DNA from: Brevibacillus sp. DP1.3A
GTDB lineage: Bacteria > Bacillota > Bacilli > Brevibacillales > Brevibacillaceae
Direction of reading: 5' to 3'
Assembly (NCBI RefSeq): GCF_013284245.2
Contig: NZ_CP085876.1
Coordinates: 1,977,501 to 2,041,500 of the forward strand
DNA: 64,000 nt
The notes under the pieces were generated by a model. The model did no database searches. It saw only the letters and a program-made list of their open reading frames with translations, and was not told the origin of the DNA. Positions 52,677 through 61,566 of the stretch are shown piece by piece; position 1 is the stretch's first letter, and the number at the start of each line of letters is the position of its first letter. The position numbers and the translations under genes are program-made.

Positions 52677-53918
52677 GTGGAAGACCATAACCGACGAGAA
52701 CGAGAGGCGCTGTATGGCCCGATGCGGGAAGAGGGCGTATTTACCTGGGATTGGATGTATGGTGAAGAATATGCGCTTTATGATATTCACCTGATCACTC
52801 CCGCCTTTCGAGAGGAAATCGCGATGGCAACCAAGCGGCTTGGGCAAATCTTTACCAAGGTCGTTCCGGTATTGCAGCGTGCAGAGGACTCCCTGTTGTT
52901 GGAACTAGGAGTGCCAAAGCAGGCTTTGCAGGCAGTGAGGATCGTCGTTTCCCAAACAGTGCCGACTGTGATTGGACGCTTTGATTTTGCCCAGACGACA
53001 GAAGGATTGAAGATGCTTGAGTGTAACAGCGATACCCCTACAGGAATCGTCGAGGCTTTTTATGTGAACGGTCGTGCTTGTCGCCATTTCCTACGGGAAG
53101 ACCCGAATGAAGGGATGGAGCGGCAGTTGCGTTCAGCGTTCAGCAAGGTGGTCGACGCGTATCGGGTGCAAGGCTATGATACGAATTCTGTCTGGTTTAG
53201 CTCACTCGACTGGCATGAAGAAGATAAGGGAACGACATTGTACTTACTGAACCAATCGGGTCTGTCTGCTCGGTTTGCCGCTTTGGAGGATTTGCGTGTT
53301 TGGCAAGACCGTCTCTATGTAAAGGAGAATGAGGAGCTACTGCCAGTCGATGTGCTGTACCGTCTGCATGCTTTGGAAAAGCTGGCGGTAGAACAGGATG
53401 AAGATGGCTATCCGACTGGTGAGCATGTGCTTTCGTTGATTGCACAAAAAAAGCTGGCCATTATTAATCCCCCTTCTGCGTTTCTCATTCAGACGAAGGC
53501 TTTGCAGGCGCTCATCTGGAACTTACATGAGGCGAATGAGTTTTTTACAAAAGAGGAACACGCGATCATCGAAGCTTACATGCTGCCGACTTATTTTGAA
53601 AATCGGTTTGCAGGCAGGGAGGATTACGTCACGAAGCCGATTTTTGGGCGGGAAGGTGGCGGTGTCATGCTGTTTGCATCAGATGGTACGCTGCAAGAGA
53701 AGGATCAGGAAGAGTTTTACTGGGAGCAGCCGATGATTTATCAGAAACGGGTGGAGCTTCCACAGATAACGGTTCAGACGATGAAGGGAGCGTATGCTGG
53801 ACGGCTGCTCTGGGGGTCCTTTTGGATCGGCACAGAGGCATCGGCCATTGTAGCCCGTGTCGGGGGACCGATTACAAACAACCTATCCTATTATTTGCCG
53901 GTCGGCATAGACAAGTAG
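52677..53918 (+). CDS. Glutathionylspermidine synthase-like ATP-grasp protein
   Basis: A protein of about 413 aa resembling the synthetase half of E. coli glutathionylspermidine synthase and the YgiC/YjfC proteins, without an amidase half. Shared landmarks are MLECNSDTPTGIVEAFYVNG, the ATP-grasp lysine and loop region KPIFGREGGGVMLF, and EQPMIYQKRVELP. It should join an amine to a carboxylate using ATP. The actual substrates are unknown, since Bacillales lack glutathionylspermidine. The start is uncertain: GTG at 52677 has GAGGTG at a good spacing; GTG at 52668 is also possible. Confidence 0.8.
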   Translation: MEDHNRREREALYGPMREEGVFTWDWMYGEEYALYDIHLITPAFREEIAMATKRLGQIFTKVVPVLQRAEDSLLLELGVPKQALQAVRIVVSQTVPTVIGRFDFAQTTEGLKMLECNSDTPTGIVEAFYVNGRACRHFLREDPNEGMERQLRSAFSKVVDAYRVQGYDTNSVWFSSLDWHEEDKGTTLYLLNQSGLSARFAALEDLRVWQDRLYVKENEELLPVDVLYRLHALEKLAVEQDEDGYPTGEHVLSLIAQKKLAIINPPSAFLIQTKALQALIWNLHEANEFFTKEEHAIIEAYMLPTYFENRFAGREDYVTKPIFGREGGGVMLFASDGTLQEKDQEEFYWEQPMIYQKRVELPQITVQTMKGAYAGRLLWGSFWIGTEASAIVARVGGPITNNLSYYLPVGIDK

Positions 53919-53939
53919 CGAAAGGAGAGGACATTTTAC

Positions 53940-54377
53940 ATGTTGGGACAATTGGATTACGTATTGAATTTTTTGGCGTATTTGGCAGTAACCATTCCGA
54001 TATTGGCTGTGGGAATTTTTGTGTTTACAATCACGACTCCTTACAAAGAATTTGATCTGATCAAGCAGGGGGCACAGACTGACGATCCGAAGAAAATGGC
54101 AGCGGCAAAAGCAGCCTCGCACGATTTGGGAGGTAAAATTATCGGTTTGGCAATCGTTCTCGCTTCGGCTGTATACCACTCCGTTAACTTGTGGGATTTG
54201 GTCATCTGGGGTATTGTAGGAATGGTATTTCAAGTCATTGTTTTTTATTTGTTCGAATGGGTCACACCATTTAAAGTCGTGTCTGAAATTCCGAACGGGA
54301 ACGTAGCCGTCGGTATTTTCGCTTCGCGGTTGAGTATTGCAGCGGGCTTGTTGATGGCTGCGCTGATCAGCTACTAA
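53940..54377 (+). CDS. DUF350 membrane protein (YjfL-like)
   Basis: A 145-aa protein with four membrane helices (about residues 7-30, 52-72, 75-100 and 120-142). It has the DUF350 features KAASHDLGGKIIGLAIVLAS and NGNVAVGIFASRLSIAAGLL. The function is unknown; in enterobacteria DUF350 (YjfL) clusters with GSP-synthase-like proteins, as here. GGAGAGG precedes the ATG. A GSP-like plus DUF350 pair in an unrelated phylum implies the two work together. Confidence 0.82.
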   Translation: MLGQLDYVLNFLAYLAVTIPILAVGIFVFTITTPYKEFDLIKQGAQTDDPKKMAAAKAASHDLGGKIIGLAIVLASAVYHSVNLWDLVIWGIVGMVFQVIVFYLFEWVTPFKVVSEIPNGNVAVGIFASRLSIAAGLLMAALISY

Positions 54378-54473
54378 GCATGGAAAGAGGCGTTCACCTT
54401 CGAAGTCTGGTGCTCGTGTAGGCTCTCTACATTTGGCTCCTCCCGCTTCAGGTTTTCGCCTCTTTTTCGATGC
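54378..54473. repeat. Imperfect 96-bp palindrome
   Basis: GCATGGAAAGAGGCG pairs with CGCCTCTTTTTCGATGC with two bulges. An inner hairpin CACC/GGTG lies inside a long loop. It may be the terminator of the DUF350 operon. The shoulder sequences do not match elements A-C. Confidence 0.5.
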
Positions 54474-54524
54474 AGAACAGATCATATTTTGAACACGCAC
54501 TTATGAGCACGGGGAGGAGTCTTT

Positions 54525-55292
54525 TTGTTCTGGCGCGTCATGTATGAGATTTTTATCATTATGCTAGTGATTACGTATGCGATCCTGTTGTTCGCAGACT
54601 TCTCTAATCATCCGCTGTTGACTGATGAACTAATGGACAAGGTAGACACTGGGCTGATCATCTTGCTGATTGTCGAGTATTTGTTCCGGTTATGGAGGGC
54701 GAAAGACAAGCGAAAATTCGTTTTTGCCAACTGGTTCGATCTGATCGCAATGATTCCATTGGACTCTTATTTGTATTTAGCCAGAATCATGCGCGTGCTT
54801 CGGCTGGTGCGCATCGTGCGTGCTTCGCCGTTTTTGTTGGGAATCATTCGATCAGGCCCGATGCGTCAAGTAGTTGGTGTCGTCACGATCATCATGCTGT
54901 GGAGTTCGACTGCTATTTATTTGCTCGAATACGGTGTAAACGAGAACATCAAAAGCTTCCCGGATGCGTTGTGGTGGTCGATTGTGACAACCACGACAGT
55001 CGGCTACGGTGATATTTCGCCCGTGACGGCGGGAGGAAGAATCATGGCGACGATCTTGATGATAACGGGGATCGGAATGCTAGGAGCTTTGACGGCGAAT
55101 TTTGCTACGCATTGGACAGAGACACATGAAAGCAAAAGCCCGGATGAGAAAGATCGCTTGACCGAAGAGATCAAAAAGCAGGCGATCGCAAATATCCAAC
55201 AGATCGAAAACTTGACCGAGCACGAGTATGAGACGCTCAAAGAAAGTATGGATTTGTTGTATCGTCGAACGAGGAAAAAGAGTGAGGAATAA
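54525..55292 (+). CDS. Voltage-gated-type potassium channel
   Basis: A 255-aa six-helix channel. S1-S3 fall at about residues 3-100. S4 carries regularly spaced arginines (ARIMRVLRLVRIVRASPF), and the pore loop has the potassium filter TTVGYGDI before S6 (IMATILMITGIGMLGALTAN). A charged C-terminal tail of about 60 residues follows and may form a coiled coil. It conducts K+ across the membrane. I chose the TTG at 54525 because GGGGAGGAG precedes it; an internal ATG at 54540 is the alternative. It follows the DUF350 gene by 147 bases. Confidence 0.87.
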   Translation: MFWRVMYEIFIIMLVITYAILLFADFSNHPLLTDELMDKVDTGLIILLIVEYLFRLWRAKDKRKFVFANWFDLIAMIPLDSYLYLARIMRVLRLVRIVRASPFLLGIIRSGPMRQVVGVVTIIMLWSSTAIYLLEYGVNENIKSFPDALWWSIVTTTTVGYGDISPVTAGGRIMATILMITGIGMLGALTANFATHWTETHESKSPDEKDRLTEEIKKQAIANIQQIENLTEHEYETLKESMDLLYRRTRKKSEE

Positions 55293-55298
55293 GGGGAG

Positions 55299-55330
55299 AG
55301 CTGTCAGGTATTGGCCTGACAGCTTTTTTG
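55299..55330 (+). terminator. Intrinsic terminator of the potassium channel gene
   Basis: A perfect 10-bp stem AGCTGTCAGG / CCTGACAGCT with six T. Confidence 0.8.
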
Positions 55331-55336
55331 TTGTGA

Positions 55337-56218
55337 TTACTGTTTTGCTTGAGCGTAATGCTGTACAACAAATTCACGAAAGGTCTGTGCAGCAAGTGAC
55401 AAGTAGTGCTTTTCATGCCAAACCAAATGAGGAGTCCATTGGCAAACAGGCTCCTCAATATGAAGGAGCGTAAGCGGTGGCAATTCCTTTTTGGCGGCGA
55501 TTGGTAAAAATGCAACACCAAGGCCAGTGCGTACCAAGCCGCTGATGGCTGCAGGTTCGTCCCCTTCACATACGATATTGGGTAGAAAACCAGCCTCTCG
55601 ACAGAAATCATCGGTGATTTCGCGGAAGCTGTAGCCCGGTTTTAGACTAATGAACGGATCATTTGCTACTTCACTGAGGTGGATACGCTGGCGGCCTGCG
55701 AGACGATGCGCACTTGGCACTGCCAGTACGATCTCTTCTGTCAATAAGGGCAGATTACAGATTCCCGGCCGATCAATCGAGGAAGTAGCGAGGCAAAAGT
55801 CGATTTCACCTTTTTCGAGCAGTTGAACCTTCAATTCGTCTGTAGTTGCTTGGGTGATGCGAAAGCTGATGTGAGGATATAAGGATAGAAAAGGTGCCAG
55901 TAATTCAGATACCCGATTCAAGGTTGTCGTAGCTAACAAAACACTTCCACGTTCCAATCCAGCTAGGTCTGAAATTTCGCGTTTCCCATCTTCTAATGCC
56001 CCAAGAGCGATATCCACCTTTTTGAGAAAAGCTTGTCCAAAAACATTCAAGCGGATTTGTCGCCCAATCCGATCAAATAAGGGGACTCCTAATTCTTCCT
56101 CCAAGCGAGCGATGGTAACACTTAAAGCTGGTTGGGCTATACGGAGTTCCTGTGCCGCTTTTGTCATATGTTCCGTACGGGCGACTGTCTGAAAGTACTT
56201 GAGTTGAAGTAATTCCAT
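55337..56218 (-). CDS. LysR family transcriptional regulator
   Basis: A 293-aa regulator. The N-terminal winged helix contains LKYFQTVARTEHMTKAAQEL and IAQPALSVTIARLEEELGVP, and a two-lobed effector domain follows (about residues 90-290). It is divergent from the arylamine N-acetyltransferase gene, the usual arrangement for a regulator and its target. The 147-base intergenic region is very AT-rich and contains several T-N11-A possibilities, so I cannot pick one operator. Confidence 0.85.
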   Translation of the reverse strand: MELLQLKYFQTVARTEHMTKAAQELRIAQPALSVTIARLEEELGVPLFDRIGRQIRLNVFGQAFLKKVDIALGALEDGKREISDLAGLERGSVLLATTTLNRVSELLAPFLSLYPHISFRITQATTDELKVQLLEKGEIDFCLATSSIDRPGICNLPLLTEEIVLAVPSAHRLAGRQRIHLSEVANDPFISLKPGYSFREITDDFCREAGFLPNIVCEGDEPAAISGLVRTGLGVAFLPIAAKKELPPLTLLHIEEPVCQWTPHLVWHEKHYLSLAAQTFREFVVQHYAQAKQ

Positions 56219-56365
56219 AGTACATTTCCACCTTATATTGATATATTCAGTGTTATTAATATGATAATGAATTATATATTTTTATTTATTGATGATCAAC
56301 TTTATAATAAAAACGTAAACAGAAACATTATAAATGATTAAGTATAAAAAGAGGTGGATAATATC

Positions 56366-57124
56366 ATGGATACACAAAAATATTTAGAACATATTGAGGC
56401 TGAAAAAAGAAGTGAGCTGAGTCTCGATTACTTGTCCCATCTCCAAAAACAGCATGTCCTCCATGTTCACTTTGAAAATCTTGATATTCTTGCAAAAAAA
56501 CCTCTGTCTTTGCATGAAGAAGACCTATATCAAAAAATTGTCCATGCCAAAAAGGGTGGCGTGTGCTATGAGTTAAACGGAATATTTTATTTTCTGCTAA
56601 AAGAACTGGGATTTGCGCCTTATCTGATGGCAGGAACCGTCTATGTAGGAAATGGAGTCTGGGCTCTTGAGAACGCTCATTTATTCAACATCATATCGCT
56701 AGATAACGAGGAATACTTGGTGGATGTAGGCATGGGCGGTAATTCGCCACGGCTTCCTGTTCCAATGAGTGGCGGTGAAGTTGTTGATAGTGATGGAATT
56801 TACCGCGTATATAAGGATGAAACCCAATCCCTTTACTATTTGCAAAAGAAGACTGATGAGGAGTGGGAAACTCAATATCGATTTGAGACACCTTCCCATA
56901 AATGGAATTTTGAGAACATCCATCCCATTTGTGTCCTAACGGAAACATCTCCTGAATCCATGTTCAATAAGATGTATTTCCTTTCGAGAGTGACGGAAAA
57001 TGGGCGTATCACCCTGTTGGGAAACACGTTGATTATCGTCGACGGCAAAGAGAAAACAAAACAAAAACTGGAAGAACACGAGATTGAGGAAACGGTTCGT
57101 CGCTACTTTCACTTCTCCATTTGA
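56366..57124 (+). CDS. nat: Arylamine N-acetyltransferase
   Basis: A 252-aa enzyme moving acetyl from acetyl-CoA to arylamines, hydrazines or similar amines. The catalytic triad is visible: C67 in KKGGVCYELNG, H105 in LENAHLFNII and D120 in YLVDVGMGG. It is slightly short for the family but complete. The ATG at 56366 has AGAGGTGG at good spacing; the GTG at 56354 lies inside that site. The local DNA is AT-rich. It likely detoxifies aromatic amines under control of the divergent LysR protein. Confidence 0.88.
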   Translation: MDTQKYLEHIEAEKRSELSLDYLSHLQKQHVLHVHFENLDILAKKPLSLHEEDLYQKIVHAKKGGVCYELNGIFYFLLKELGFAPYLMAGTVYVGNGVWALENAHLFNIISLDNEEYLVDVGMGGNSPRLPVPMSGGEVVDSDGIYRVYKDETQSLYYLQKKTDEEWETQYRFETPSHKWNFENIHPICVLTETSPESMFNKMYFLSRVTENGRITLLGNTLIIVDGKEKTKQKLEEHEIEETVRRYFHFSI

Positions 57125-57158
57125 TGAGAGGAGCCATAATTTAAGAAGATACGATTAG

Positions 57159-57198
57159 AAACAACAGCCATCCGCGAAATCGGGTGGCTGTTGTTTTT
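57159..57198 (+). terminator. Intrinsic terminator of nat
   Basis: A stem AACAACAGCCA(T)CC / GGGTGGCTGTTGTT, followed by T. Confidence 0.75.
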
Positions 57199-57219
57199 AC
57201 CATTCAAAAGATTTTGTTA

Positions 57220-57248
57220 TTGACGGAGCAATCCATCCCAATTATAAT
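57220..57248 (+). promoter_or_regulatory. Promoter of the sulfate assimilation/siroheme operon
   Basis: TTGACG (57220-57225), a 17-base spacer and perfect TATAAT (57243-57248). Confidence 0.75.
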
Positions 57249-57271
57249 TCCGAGTAAATATATATGAATTA
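57245..57271. promoter_or_regulatory. Inverted repeat overlapping the -10 (candidate operator)
   Basis: TAATTC and GAATTA form an exact inverted repeat with a 15-base spacer, overlapping the -10. The arms recall the CymR (cysteine-responsive repressor) motif, but the spacing is not identical. Confidence 0.45.
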
Positions 57272-57301
57272 CAAAATAAGTTTGGATAAGGGGATTATCC
57301 G

Positions 57302-58114
57302 ATGGCGAAAACGGCGGTTTTGGTAATTGCTCACGGTTCACCCGATCCTGACTGGTTGGCATTGGTGGAATCAGCCGTTTGGCAGTGCCGCACTGATTTG
57401 CCAATTCGGGTAGCTTACTTGGGAGGAGTGGAAGGACGAAGCATCAGCGATGAAGTGAAACGTCTGGAAGCATCAGGAGCGACAACAATTGTCGTCGTTC
57501 CGCTATTCGCTACAGCAGGAAGCAATCACGTAGGGGAAATCCGCGCGATGCTTGGACTAGACCCATGGCCGACAGGGGAGACAGAGCTGATTCGTGTTCC
57601 GGTTCAGGCAAGAATTCTCTGGTGTCCGCCATTGGAGGATCACGGAAACGTCGAGCAGATCGTGGCAGAGCGAATCGCAAGTCTATCACGCTTGCCTAGT
57701 CAGGAGGCTTTGTTGCTCGTCGGGCACGGCAGTGACTTGCCTGGATGTCATGAGCGCTGGGAAAAGCTGCTCTTGCGTCTGACATTCCGCTTGCAAAACC
57801 GCTACCAATTTGCCGCTGCCGGATATGCGACACTGAGGCCCGATACACTGTACGATCAAGCTTGTTCACTGGCACAAAAAGGGGACGTCCTCGTGCTTCC
57901 TCTGTTCGTCAGCCAGGGCTACTTCACGCGACAAGCAATCCCGAAACGGCTTGCGGGCTTGGCTTATTGCTATGAGGGCAGTGCGTACTTGCCCCACCCA
58001 CTGATTGCGGACTGGATGAGCCAATCGATTCGAATGGCATTGGTAACTGACATCTTCACACAAAGGAGCATGTACGAGCATGGCAGAGAGAAAGCAGTGG
58101 AAGTGGGCTGCTGA
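57302..58114 (+). CDS. sirB: Sirohydrochlorin chelatase (SirB/CbiX family)
   Basis: A 270-aa class II chelatase that inserts Fe2+ into sirohydrochlorin to give siroheme, needed by the sulfite reductase encoded next. It has two CbiX-type halves: VIAHGSPDPDW with the first catalytic His near residue 10, and LLVGHGSDLPG near residue 143. AAGGGGA precedes the ATG. It overlaps the next gene by 35 bases. Cobaltochelatase activity is possible by family, but the operon context favours siroheme. Confidence 0.85.
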   Translation: MAKTAVLVIAHGSPDPDWLALVESAVWQCRTDLPIRVAYLGGVEGRSISDEVKRLEASGATTIVVVPLFATAGSNHVGEIRAMLGLDPWPTGETELIRVPVQARILWCPPLEDHGNVEQIVAERIASLSRLPSQEALLLVGHGSDLPGCHERWEKLLLRLTFRLQNRYQFAAAGYATLRPDTLYDQACSLAQKGDVLVLPLFVSQGYFTRQAIPKRLAGLAYCYEGSAYLPHPLIADWMSQSIRMALVTDIFTQRSMYEHGREKAVEVGC

Positions 58115-59696
58115 TCCATCCCTCAACAAAATGGAGTTTACGAAGCTGGAAAAAGACGGACTGGATGTCATCGAAGCAATCGTAAACATCTATTCCAAAG
58201 AAGGCTTCGCATCGATTGAATCTTCTGATATGGATCGATTTAAATGGGCAGGCGTTTATCAGCAGCGACCAAAGGACGGCCACTTCATGATGCGCGTGCG
58301 CATACCTGGAGGCATTTTGAACAGTGAACAAGCTCGGGTGCTCGCCAACATCGCGGAAGATTATGGACGTGATCTGGTGGATGTGACCACACGTCAGGCC
58401 GTGCAATTTCACTGGCTCACGGTAGAATCGCTCGCTGACATTTTTGATCGGCTCGCATCAGCGGGACTATCCTCTTTTGAAGCATGTGGAGACTGCCCGC
58501 GGCAAATCATGGGGAACCCACTGGCAGGAATTGATCCGCATGAAGTGCTAGATACGCGTCCCATTGTAGCGGAGTTGGAAAAATTTTTCTTGCTCAATCG
58601 TGATTTCTCCAATCTGCCACGCAAGTATAAAATATCGGTTTCTGCTAATATCCATAACGCCGCGCATGCGCAAATCAACGACCTGGCTTTCACTCCGGCC
58701 AAAAAAGCCATGGCTGGCGAGGAAGTAATCGGCTTTCATGTATGGGTAGGTGGCGGCTTGTCAGCGAAGCCATACTTGGCGAAGCAACTGGATGTGTTCG
58801 TGCGACCAGAAGAAGTCGTCAAAGTAGCGGCAGGAGTTACGACTCTGTTCCGCGATTTCGGCTACCGTCAAAAACGTACGCATGCACGTCTTAAGTTCTT
58901 GGTCGCTGACTGGGGACCGGAAAAGTTCAAGGAGCAATTAATGGAGCTGGTTGGCGAGCTTGAGCCGGGTGGTATCGATTTAACCTCGGGCTGGAATGGT
59001 GGATATTTTTACGGCATTCACGAGCAGCGCCAAGCAGGACTATATTACGCAGGCTTGTCTGTTCCCGTTGGACGGATGAATGCAGGGGAGCTAAATGAAC
59101 TTGCCCGTCTGGCAGACGAATATGGAGATGGAACGATTGGCACCTGTAACACGCAAAATGTCCTGATACGCAACATTCCCGAAGCGAAGGTCGCAGCTTT
59201 CCGCAATGAGCCGATGATTGTGAAGCGTTTCAAATTGCAGCCCAATACGTTTGTCGGGTATGCCGTATCGTGCACAGGTACGGAATATTGCAATCTGGCT
59301 ATCGTGGAAACCAAGGAGCGGATGCGTTCGCTGGCTCACTATTTGGATGATACGGTCGTTCTCGAAACGCCGCTGCGCATTCATATGATTGGTTGCCCGA
59401 ATTCTTGCGGTCAGCGACAAATTGCGGATATCGGCCTGCAAGGCGCATTGGTCAAGACATCGAACGGGATGGTAGAGGCGTTTGACATCTACGTAGGTGG
59501 GACACTGGAGGAGCCGCAATTCAACCGCAAGCTCAACGCGCGGATTACTGTGGACAGACTCGGTCCGTTCCTTGCCCAATTGATCACGCTGTACAAGGCA
59601 GATCGTCAGGAAGGCGAACCATACTGGCGCTACGTAGAGCGGGTAGGACTTTCCCATATCCAAGCACAGGTTGACGCCATTCTGCAACCAGCGTAA
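58080..59696 (+). CDS. Assimilatory sulfite reductase (siroheme, ferredoxin-type)
   Basis: A 538-aa protein of the nitrite/sulfite reductase family. Both halves of the fold are present. The siroheme/[4Fe-4S] cysteines are visible as CTGTEYC (C-x5-C) and GCPNSCG (C-x3-C) near residues 400-445. It reduces sulfite to sulfide by six electrons. Nitrite reductase is the family alternative, but APS reductase, ATP sulfurylase and APS kinase in the same operon argue for sulfite. The start follows AAAGGAG at a longish distance, inside the end of sirB. Confidence 0.87.
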   Translation: MAERKQWKWAADPSLNKMEFTKLEKDGLDVIEAIVNIYSKEGFASIESSDMDRFKWAGVYQQRPKDGHFMMRVRIPGGILNSEQARVLANIAEDYGRDLVDVTTRQAVQFHWLTVESLADIFDRLASAGLSSFEACGDCPRQIMGNPLAGIDPHEVLDTRPIVAELEKFFLLNRDFSNLPRKYKISVSANIHNAAHAQINDLAFTPAKKAMAGEEVIGFHVWVGGGLSAKPYLAKQLDVFVRPEEVVKVAAGVTTLFRDFGYRQKRTHARLKFLVADWGPEKFKEQLMELVGELEPGGIDLTSGWNGGYFYGIHEQRQAGLYYAGLSVPVGRMNAGELNELARLADEYGDGTIGTCNTQNVLIRNIPEAKVAAFRNEPMIVKRFKLQPNTFVGYAVSCTGTEYCNLAIVETKERMRSLAHYLDDTVVLETPLRIHMIGCPNSCGQRQIADIGLQGALVKTSNGMVEAFDIYVGGTLEEPQFNRKLNARITVDRLGPFLAQLITLYKADRQEGEPYWRYVERVGLSHIQAQVDAILQPA

Positions 59697-59733
59697 TGCT
59701 TGTGCGGGTATAGCCAGGTTAGGGGGACATGTC

Positions 59734-59973
59734 ATGGGAGAGGAAAAAGCAGAGAGCTACCTTTACAAGCTGGAAGCCGTGCTAGAGAAAGGGCGGTTAC
59801 TGACAGTTGTGGTGATCGCCCAAACGGATGAGCGAGCCTTTTCTTCAGCCGAGAACAATCTCTTGCGGCATACGATAGCGCCGCCTCATATCAAAGAGTT
59901 GAGCCTGGTGGAAAAGAAGCCGCTCGGACGCCAAGGAGTCGGGTACGTCGTGGAAACCTCCACGTTTGCTTAA
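59734..59973 (+). CDS. Small protein between sulfite reductase and SUMT genes (DUF3906-like)
   Basis: A 79-aa soluble protein, SYLYKLEAVLEKGRLLTVVV near the start. This N-terminal pattern and its location in a sulfur operon recall the DUF3906 family seen in similar operons of Bacillaceae, which is a memory-based match. AGGGGGA precedes the ATG at 59734; a longer frame runs into the reductase end. The function is unknown. It could assist reductase assembly or electron delivery (inference only). Confidence 0.65.
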   Translation: MGEEKAESYLYKLEAVLEKGRLLTVVVIAQTDERAFSSAENNLLRHTIAPPHIKELSLVEKKPLGRQGVGYVVETSTFA

Positions 59974-60030
59974 ATACAGCCACGACTCTTCCTGTGAAGG
60001 AACAAAGCAGCAAGGAGGACGGATTTCGTA

Positions 60031-61551
60031 ATGAGCACAGGCAGAGTTGTTTTTGTCGGAGCAGGGCCTGGTGACCCAAAGCTGCTGACGATTCGCGGCA
60101 TGGAGTCGCTTCGTCTAGCGGATGTGATTGTGTACGATCGCCTAGCAAGCCCGCAGCTTCTCTCGTACGCAAAAAAGGGAGCCACCCTCATCTATTGCGG
60201 GAAAGAGGCCGATCATCATACATTGCCGCAAGAGGAGATCAACCTTCTGCTCATCCGGGAAGCTCAAAAAGGGAAATACGTCGTTCGACTGAAAGGCGGA
60301 GATCCGAGCATGTTCGGGCGGGTAGGAGAGGAAGCGCAGATGTGTCGCGACCATTCTATTCCGTTTGAAATCGTCCCAGGGATTACTTCCGGGATGGCGG
60401 CTCCGCTCTATGCGGGTATTCCGCTGACGCATCGTGACTACAACTCTTCCGTCGCTTTTGTCACCGGTCACTTTTGTGAAAAAAATGCGGGAAAGGAACC
60501 AGACTGGGCTGCCCTCGCTTCGATGGAAACATTGGTCATCTACATGGGTGTGAAAAATCTGCCTCGCATCAGGGAGCGCCTTCTTGCGCATGGAAAAGAC
60601 GCTCATACGCCCGTTGCTCTCGTGCGCTGGGGGACGGTGAGAGAGCAGGAGACGTTGATCGGCAAGCTTGGAACGATAGATAAGGAAGTCGAGCAGGCTC
60701 GTTTTGCTGCACCCGCTATCATTATCGTAGGTGAGGTTGTCCGCCTGCGGGAATCACTGAATTGGTACGAATCACGCCCCTTGTTCGGACAGCGAGTAGC
60801 CGTTGCAAGAAGAGCAAGCGATGAAGGAAGTAGCGAGCTCGTGATTGCCTTGGAGCAGTTGGGCGCCGAAGTCATGCCGATTCCTTTGATCGAACGCTGC
60901 GCGTTTGACACACCATTGACCGAGCTTGCCGCTTATCGTTGGCTCGTCTTCGAGGATGAGCAGCAAGTATCCTTTTTTACTTCTGCCTTGCGACAACAGC
61001 GCTATGATGTACGACGCTTGACGAGCAAACTGGCTGTTTGTGGACAACGGCCTTCCAAGGCTTTCGAGAAATGGGGGATATATCCGGACTTGGTGCTGGA
61101 TGATAACACATCACTGCCGGCATTGCCCGACCTGCTTGCCTTGGAAAAAGAAGAGCAGGTGCTATACGTAGGGGCAAGGAAGCCACAACGAATCTCGCTG
61201 GATCACGGTAAGGTGATTCAAGTGATCCAAGCGGGCACGGTGGAATGGGATGAGAAGCACCTCGGTGCGAAAGAGGTAGGATTGTCATTTGACTGGCTAG
61301 CGACGGATGACGCCCATGCGCTGTCAGCTCTGGCGCAATTCGCTGGCGATGCTTGGTCAAAGACACCGATCGTATGTGTCGGTAAGGAAACAGCAGATGC
61401 AGCGAGAGAAATGGGCTGGCAATCCGTGAGCAGCCATGCAGATAACGCAATCCATGTAAATGAGCTCATGGCGTGGCGCGACGATGCCAAGCGTGGGCAG
61501 AGGCTTGTCTTGTCGACGACTGGTTCGCAGGAAGGATCGTACGCTGAATGA
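60031..61551 (+). CDS. cobA: Uroporphyrinogen-III C-methyltransferase fused to uroporphyrinogen-III synthase-like domain
   Basis: A 506-aa two-domain enzyme. Residues 1-240 form the SUMT domain (VVFVGAGPGDPKLLTIRGME, VVRLKGGDPSMFGRVGEEA, GIPLTHRDYNSSVAFVTGH), which makes precorrin-2 with two SAM. Residues of about 250-500 look like a HemD-type uroporphyrinogen-III synthase domain (RVAVARRASDEGSSELVIAL at its start), with weak conservation. Such fusions supply precorrin-2 directly toward siroheme. A precorrin-2 dehydrogenase (SirC) gene was not found in this window. GGAGGACGG precedes the ATG. Confidence 0.88.
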   Translation: MSTGRVVFVGAGPGDPKLLTIRGMESLRLADVIVYDRLASPQLLSYAKKGATLIYCGKEADHHTLPQEEINLLLIREAQKGKYVVRLKGGDPSMFGRVGEEAQMCRDHSIPFEIVPGITSGMAAPLYAGIPLTHRDYNSSVAFVTGHFCEKNAGKEPDWAALASMETLVIYMGVKNLPRIRERLLAHGKDAHTPVALVRWGTVREQETLIGKLGTIDKEVEQARFAAPAIIIVGEVVRLRESLNWYESRPLFGQRVAVARRASDEGSSELVIALEQLGAEVMPIPLIERCAFDTPLTELAAYRWLVFEDEQQVSFFTSALRQQRYDVRRLTSKLAVCGQRPSKAFEKWGIYPDLVLDDNTSLPALPDLLALEKEEQVLYVGARKPQRISLDHGKVIQVIQAGTVEWDEKHLGAKEVGLSFDWLATDDAHALSALAQFAGDAWSKTPIVCVGKETADAAREMGWQSVSSHADNAIHVNELMAWRDDAKRGQRLVLSTTGSQEGSYAE

Positions 61552-61566
61552 TCAAGGAGGGGGCAC

